In this document: piece after piece, positions 59,639-64,000 of the stretch | Layout of the letters: the number at the start of each line of letters is the position of its first letter | Numbering within the stretch: the first letter of the stretch is position 1 | From: an uncultured Faecalibacterium sp. | GTDB taxonomy: Bacteria > Bacillota > Clostridia > Oscillospirales > Ruminococcaceae | Assembly: GCA_900551435.1 (NCBI GenBank) | Contig: URVW01000002.1 | Coordinates: 1-64,000, forward strand | Reading direction: 5' to 3' | DNA length: 64,000 nucleotides | The notes under the pieces: model-generated | Databases searched by the model: none | The model's input: the letters and a program-made list of their open reading frames with translations, nothing else | What the model was told of the DNA's origin: nothing | Program-made: the position numbers and the translations under genes

Positions 59639-61495
59639 ATGGAATTCAATCTAATCAGCAGCTCACGGCAGATGCTGCGGGCCTTTGGGGGCCTGAACGA
59701 GACTTACGGGTGCGGTGAAGCAGAACTGAGCCAAGGCAGGAATTTTTCGAGCCGGGGTTATCCGGCGCTGGCGACCCGGAAACACCGGCGGCATGTGCGG
59801 CACGCGGCAGCGACGAACGGCATGTATCACCTGAACGGACTGCTGGTCGTTTCGAGGCGGGACCTCATCTATAACCCGGACGAGACGCCCCAGAAGGCAA
59901 GCTTTGTATGGAATGCGGTGACGGACAGCGAAAAGCAGATGATCGGCATGGGCACGAAGGTGCTGATCTGGCCGGACAAGGTGGCGTTCGACACCAAGGA
60001 CCTGTCGGTGACGAAGCTGGGGGCAGAATGGAAATTGAGCAGTCAAAATGCTGTCACTGGGATCAAAAGCGTCAGCTTTACCCCCTGCGATGTGGCAGGT
60101 AAGACCTACACGGTGACCCAGCGCGGGGCCACGGAACCAGAGGACCCGGACGATGGAACATTGTTTCTTAAGCTGAACGACCAGAAGGAGCCTTACAGCA
60201 GCGAAAATGTTTTGGAAATCTACAGCGCGGCCACAGGAAACTGGTCCGCCATCGAGCTGAACTGCTGCAAGCTGGAAGCGACCGGAATCGGCAAAGATTT
60301 TGCGGTCGGGGATACCGTGACCATAAGCGGCATGAGCGGCTCAGAAGAGCATCTGAAGGGTCTGGACGGTGACCATGCTGTTTCTGCAAGGGACGACGAC
60401 TGGATTCAAATTGAGTTGGAATCCAGTGGAACAATGTTTTACGGTGTGCTCACAAAGCTCGCAGACAAGATTCAGTGGATCGGCATCGACGGGATGGGGG
60501 TTGCCGGAAAAGATGACAAACAGGAATTTGTATTGGAGCGACGGGTCCCGGATATTGATTTTCTGACCGAATGCGACAACCGGGTGTGGGGCTGCTCGAG
60601 CAAGGAAAACGTCATCTATGCGTGCAAGCTGGGCGACCCGTCGAACTGGTTCTCGTACCGTGGAACGGCGGCGGACAGCTACGCTGTGAACGTGGGCAGC
60701 GACGGGAGCTTTACCGGCGCGGCCACCTGCATGGGCTATGTGCTGTTCTTCAAAGAAAACTGCATCCACAAGCTGTACGGCTCGAAGCCGTCCGACTACC
60801 AGATGAGCAGCGTGAAGTGCGCGGGCGTGGCCAAGGGGGCCGCGAAGAGCCTGTGCGTGCTGAACGAGGTGCTGTATTACTTTTCGCCGTCCGGCGTGAT
60901 GGCGTGGGACGGGAGCTTGCCCACGAAGGTGAGCGGGAATCTGGAAACCGAACGGCTGAACACGGCCCTGCGGGCTGTGGGCGGGGCGCTGGGCGGACGG
61001 TATTATCTGTACCTCGCGGCGAAGGAGAGCCAGCGGCTGCTGGTGCTGGACACCGAACGCGGCTTATGGACCGAAGAGGACCCGGCTGGACAGGAGATGT
61101 GTTCGACCGGGCGGCAGCTCTATCTTTACGATGGAGAGTCTTTGTGGGGCGTGGACCCTGACAAGGACGAAGGCGAACTGGACCGGGTGCAGTACGAGAT
61201 GGTGACCGGCGACATCGGGCTGGCGCTGGCCGACGACAAATATATTTCCCGGGTTACCATCCGGCTGGATGCGATGGAGCGGGGCGTGGTGACAGTATGG
61301 GCCAGCTACGACGGCGGGGCTTGGAAAGAAGCCGGAAGAGCCGACGTTTCGGACAAGTGGACGCGGGTGAATCTGCCCTTTGTGCCGGAACGGTGCGACA
61401 CGCTGCGGCTGAAGCTGACCGGGACCGGACAGCTTGTGGTGCGAAGCATCGCCCTGACCCTTGCTTCGGCGATGGGAAACCGGGCAGGAAAATAA
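59639..61495 (+). CDS. Putative phage hub/tail protein with beta-propeller-like repeats
   Basis: The 618-residue protein is rich in beta strands and aromatic turns. An N-terminal GCGEAELSQGRNFSSRGYPALATR stretch resembles the opening of hub proteins such as P22 gp10. Repeated segments around KENVIYACKLGDPSNWFSYRG, ENCIHKLYGSKPS and LNEVLYYFSPSGVMAWDGSLP look like propeller blades, and a C-terminal jelly-roll-like part follows. I infer the tail hub or packaged-DNA stabiliser; a tail spike is an alternative. The start was chosen at ATG 59639 behind GAGGGAAAAG. Confidence 0.6.
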   Translation: MEFNLISSSRQMLRAFGGLNETYGCGEAELSQGRNFSSRGYPALATRKHRRHVRHAAATNGMYHLNGLLVVSRRDLIYNPDETPQKASFVWNAVTDSEKQMIGMGTKVLIWPDKVAFDTKDLSVTKLGAEWKLSSQNAVTGIKSVSFTPCDVAGKTYTVTQRGATEPEDPDDGTLFLKLNDQKEPYSSENVLEIYSAATGNWSAIELNCCKLEATGIGKDFAVGDTVTISGMSGSEEHLKGLDGDHAVSARDDDWIQIELESSGTMFYGVLTKLADKIQWIGIDGMGVAGKDDKQEFVLERRVPDIDFLTECDNRVWGCSSKENVIYACKLGDPSNWFSYRGTAADSYAVNVGSDGSFTGAATCMGYVLFFKENCIHKLYGSKPSDYQMSSVKCAGVAKGAAKSLCVLNEVLYYFSPSGVMAWDGSLPTKVSGNLETERLNTALRAVGGALGGRYYLYLAAKESQRLLVLDTERGLWTEEDPAGQEMCSTGRQLYLYDGESLWGVDPDKDEGELDRVQYEMVTGDIGLALADDKYISRVTIRLDAMERGVVTVWASYDGGAWKEAGRADVSDKWTRVNLPFVPERCDTLRLKLTGTGQLVVRSIALTLASAMGNRAGK

Positions 61496-61517
61496 ACCTC
61501 AAAGAAGGAGATGCCAG

Positions 61518-61709
61518 ATGGCGAATATTTCAGGACTGGGCAAGATCGCGCTGCCCAGCTTTTCGGAGAACATGGCCCCGGAGGACGCGCGGGCCGTCCG
61601 GAATTTCTGCTACCAGCTGCAAGAACAGCTTTTGTATGTGCTGGGAAATCTGGATGAAGAAAATCTTTCGGCGGAGATGCTGAAGAATCTGAAAGGAGAA
61701 TCGGAATGA
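61518..61709 (+). CDS. Small phage protein of unknown function
   Basis: A 63-residue helical protein (MANISGLGKIALPSFSENMAPEDARAVRNFCYQLQEQLLYVLGNLDEENLS) with AAGGAG before the ATG. Its end overlaps the next gene's start (ATGAG). No family is recognised. Small proteins of this kind often accompany hub or ejection protein genes. Confidence 0.7.
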   Translation: MANISGLGKIALPSFSENMAPEDARAVRNFCYQLQEQLLYVLGNLDEENLSAEMLKNLKGESE

Positions 61710-62290
61710 GCAGAGTAACAGATGCGCGGAACGAGTTGCAGCAGTACGAAGCGACGAAGCCGGGAGCTTACCAGAGCCAGTACAGCGACAAGATCAACGA
61801 CACGATGGGCCGGCTGGAAGGAATGAAAACCTTCAGCTACGACCCGGAAAAAGACGTGGCCTTTACCCAGTATAAGAACAACACCACCCGGCGGGCAAAG
61901 CTGGCCAACGAGAATGCACAGGCGTCGGCGTCGGCGCTGACCGGCGGGTATGGTTCGAGCTACGGCACACAGGCCGGTCAGAACGCTTATCAGAACGCCA
62001 TGAGCACCTTGGACACCGTGACCGATAACTTATACGATCAGGCATACAACAGCTACAACCAAAAGAAATCGAACCTGAAGCAGCAGCTGGCCGGGTATCA
62101 GGCGGCGGAACAGCAGGACTACAACCAGTATCAGGATCAGCTTTCGGACTGGTACAACGGGCTGAACTACTACCAGAACAAATACGATCAGGCCAGCGAT
62201 GAACAGCAGCAGACGACGAGCAACTGGATCAACGGCATCGGTCAGGTGGTGCAATTTGCAGCAAAGCTGATTCCGCTGCTGTTTCTTTAA
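61706..62290 (+). CDS. Putative phage ejection (internal virion) protein, short paralogue
   Basis: A 194-residue Gln/Asn/Tyr-rich helical protein ending in a hydrophobic helix (VVQFAAKLIPLLFL). It shares with the next gene KPGAYQSQYSDKIN (there MPGAYQSRYKDRIN) and LTGGYGSSYGTQAGQNAY (there LSGGYGSSWAGNVAQQGY). The Gly-Gly-Tyr-Gly-Ser-Ser box followed by Ala/Gln-rich helices is common in proteins that leave the capsid ahead of DNA in podoviruses. Function is inferred from synteny and composition. Confidence 0.6.
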   Translation: MSRVTDARNELQQYEATKPGAYQSQYSDKINDTMGRLEGMKTFSYDPEKDVAFTQYKNNTTRRAKLANENAQASASALTGGYGSSYGTQAGQNAYQNAMSTLDTVTDNLYDQAYNSYNQKKSNLKQQLAGYQAAEQQDYNQYQDQLSDWYNGLNYYQNKYDQASDEQQQTTSNWINGIGQVVQFAAKLIPLLFL

Positions 62291-62304
62291 GAGGTGAGTG
62301 AACA

Positions 62305-63720
62305 ATGGGAACGATTAGACGAAAGAATGAAGCCGTGAAGGCGATGAACGCGGCAGAACAGTCGATGCCGGGGGCTTATCAGAGCCGGTACAAAGACCGC
62401 ATCAACGCGGCGCTGGATGCGCTGGGCGGCAGCGGGACCGACAGCGCCGTGGACGACTTGACCGCGCAAGCCTTTGACCAGTACCGCCAGAGGGCCGGTC
62501 AGAATGCATCGGCAGCGGCGCAGAACGCCGTGGATGTGACGAACGGGCTTTCGGGCGGGTACGGCTCGAGCTGGGCCGGGAACGTGGCCCAGCAGGGCTA
62601 CAACGAGCAGATGGCAGCGGTGGACGACGCGCTGCCCAGCTTGCGGGCCAAAGCGGCCAGCCGGGTGCAGGACCAGCAGAACAGCCTGACGGACCTTTTG
62701 AATGCCATGATGACGCAGGAAAACATTGACCAGAGCGAACACAGCGGCAGCGTGGCAGATGCCCAGAACTGGCGAGACTACACGGCCAGCCGTGCCGACA
62801 CCGCACGGCAGGAGGTTTCGAACTTCTGGAACAATGCATGGAACGCGGTGAAGAATGCCGGGTCTGCGGCGCTGACGGCCTATGATACTTACAAGGGGTA
62901 TACGCAGCAGCAGTGGGCGAACCAGATGGCAGAAAAGCAGTACAACGACAGCTATGAGAAAGATATTCTGGACAGGGCGTATGAGTATTACAAAAACAAA
63001 GACGAACCGGAGCTTGCGAACAAGCTGCTTTCGGAGATCGGACTGACTACGGATGTCTTTAATCAGAAGGAAAGCGGAGAAGATTACACATTCACGGAAC
63101 AGCTGAAGGGCTTGAAAGATGCCATCAGTCTGGCACAAGCCGGGCAGACGGATGCGGCACGATGGGTGGCGCAATCGTATGGTCTGCCGGAGAACCTCAT
63201 CAATTACAGCCTTTATACGGCGACGGGAGGGTATTCCGGCGGAAGTTCGGGCGGCGGTTCCAGCTACAGCCGGAGTTCGGGGAGCACGAGAAGCTCGGGC
63301 AGTTCCGGCAGCTCGGGCGGAACGAGCGGCGGCATCCAGTATTCGAGCGGAAACATCACGACCTTGCTGGGAAAACTGGCCAGCCTGAAAGAGGGAACGA
63401 CCCAATACAAAGTGATCGCAGATCAGCTGAGAGATGCCGGTGTGAATGTTCCCGGCAGTACGGACACGAGCGGGACCCAGCCCGACAGGCGCATCCAGCT
63501 GAGCCTTGACCCGGGCAGCAAATGGGGCAGTATCGGAACGACCGGCGGGAGCAAGACGACCCAGAGCGGGCAGAAAACGCTCAGCCGGGTGGATATTGCG
63601 GCCAACGCGGCAAAGGGGCAGAAAGAAAAGGGAGCTGACGACCAGACGATCTATGAGAGTCTGCGGCTGCAGGGCTACTCGGAAGATGAAATTTACGAAG
63701 CATTGAGCCGACTGTCATAA
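62305..63720 (+). CDS. Putative phage ejection (internal virion) protein, long paralogue
   Basis: The 471-residue protein repeats the N-terminal box of the preceding gene (GAYQSRYKDRI, GGYGSSWAGN). It then has a long Ala/Gln coiled-coil section, a Gly/Ser-rich low-complexity linker (about residues 309-345) and a C-terminal part with ANAAKGQKEKGADDQTIYESLRLQGYSEDEIYEAL. The latter looks like a small helical interaction domain. I read the pair as duplicated ejection proteins. It is the last structural gene visible; a convergent terminator follows. Confidence 0.6.
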   Translation: MGTIRRKNEAVKAMNAAEQSMPGAYQSRYKDRINAALDALGGSGTDSAVDDLTAQAFDQYRQRAGQNASAAAQNAVDVTNGLSGGYGSSWAGNVAQQGYNEQMAAVDDALPSLRAKAASRVQDQQNSLTDLLNAMMTQENIDQSEHSGSVADAQNWRDYTASRADTARQEVSNFWNNAWNAVKNAGSAALTAYDTYKGYTQQQWANQMAEKQYNDSYEKDILDRAYEYYKNKDEPELANKLLSEIGLTTDVFNQKESGEDYTFTEQLKGLKDAISLAQAGQTDAARWVAQSYGLPENLINYSLYTATGGYSGGSSGGGSSYSRSSGSTRSSGSSGSSGGTSGGIQYSSGNITTLLGKLASLKEGTTQYKVIADQLRDAGVNVPGSTDTSGTQPDRRIQLSLDPGSKWGSIGTTGGSKTTQSGQKTLSRVDIAANAAKGQKEKGADDQTIYESLRLQGYSEDEIYEALSRLS

Positions 63721-63758
63721 AAAAAGACCCTCACCGTATTTCTGCGGTGAGGGTCTTG
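63721..63758. terminator. Terminator between the ejection protein gene and hicB
   Basis: The 13-bp stem AAGACCCTCACCG / CGGTGAGGGTCTT. The T-run is on the minus strand, so it chiefly ends the leftward hicB transcript. Confidence 0.85.
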
Positions 63759-63771
63759 GAAAGCAGAGGAC

Positions 63772-64000
63772 TCAGGCGAGGTGGAGCTGATGCTTCAAGG
63801 CATCTTGCAGGACCTGACTGAAATTGACATTCCGTTCCAGTGCGGCGGCGTTGAGCCACGCGGGAAGCGTGACGGTGCGGCTGACCGACTTGTTCACGCT
63901 GGCAAGGCGGATCGAAGGCATATAGGCATCGACCAGAACGACACGCTCGTTCTCTTTTGGTTCGATGGAAGAAAGTGCGGAAGGCGCGGGGATGGGTTCA
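63772..64000 (-). CDS. HicB-like antitoxin, C-terminal part (cut by window edge)
   Basis: The last 76 codons of a leftward gene are visible; the start lies beyond the window. The translation includes ERVVLVDAYMP, then SVSRTVTLPAWLNAAALERN and VNFSQVLQDALKHQL. This is the ribbon-helix-helix end of HicB antitoxins (typical KKTLTIPxWLNxxAxxxxINFSQxLQEAL). HicB binds the HicA mRNA interferase and represses its operon. A hicA gene would be expected just upstream, outside the window. It marks the right side of the phage module and may belong to the host or to the element. Confidence 0.8.
   Translation of the reverse strand, partial: EPIPAPSALSSIEPKENERVVLVDAYMPSIRLASVNKSVSRTVTLPAWLNAAALERNVNFSQVLQDALKHQLHLA

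Overview
The window reads as chromosome of a GC-rich, low-redundancy Firmicute of the Faecalibacterium/Oscillospiraceae type. This is an inference from three things. The genome is GC-rich but uses textbook TTGACA-17-TATAAT promoters. It makes lysine/meso-DAP through LL-diaminopimelate aminotransferase. It carries clostridial gene sets: a sodium-pump decarboxylase beta subunit, YtrA-type GntR, HPr with Ser46, and a Prp protease with DLQLFA cleavage sites. No rRNA, tRNA or CRISPR array was seen.

Layout. 0.1-3.3 kb: NfeD/SPFH membrane pair, a YhcH-like protein and a three-domain XRE-desulfoferrodoxin-acetyltransferase protein. 3.4-4.9 kb: mgtE behind a 26-codon leader peptide and an attenuator. 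5-5.5 kb: repeat block. 5.5-7.4 kb: GntR-ABC efflux operon. 7.5-11.7 kb: proS, acpP, and dapF-dapL. 11.7-13.5 kb: an AT-rich XRE-regulated gene of unknown function. 13.6-21.9 kb: leftward block with a sodium-pump pair behind a structured leader, an aldose epimerase, a hydroxyacid dehydrogenase, a sirtuin, an NAD(P)HX dehydratase and a ribosomal-protection GTPase fused to a Rae1-like nuclease. 22-30.7 kb: complete oligopeptide ABC operon with two paralogous binding lipoproteins. 31.5-33.9 kb: tpiA-gpmI. 34-38.6 kb: rimM, trmD (with an acetyltransferase tail), ptsH, a small membrane protein and uvrC. 38.7-41.2 kb: polar amino-acid ABC operon. 41.5-49.3 kb: gpsA, a leucine-rich lipoprotein with its XRE repressor, a phospholipase C-like protein, an MFS transporter and an M16 peptidase. 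49.4-52.8 kb: three-gene surface glycosylation operon.

53-63.7 kb is a phage head and packaging module: small-terminase-like protein, TerL, portal, Prp protease fused to a scaffold, N4-gp56 capsid protein, connector/hub and ejection-like proteins. No integrase, replication, lysis or repressor gene is visible in it. Copies of the host's dispersed repeat sit inside the module. A partial HicB antitoxin reads in from the right edge.

Two dispersed repeat families punctuate the window. Family 1 (about 95 nt, starting AACCTCTC) occurs singly or as inverted composites, and its first bases overlap the stop codon of three genes. Family 2 (about 72 nt) occurs as two inverted copies that fold as a three-way junction. 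The observations I rate highest are the Prp-scaffold fusion with matching cleavage sites in scaffold and capsid, the ribosome GTPase-Rae1 fusion, the mgtE leader-peptide attenuator and the XRE-superoxide reductase-GNAT protein.
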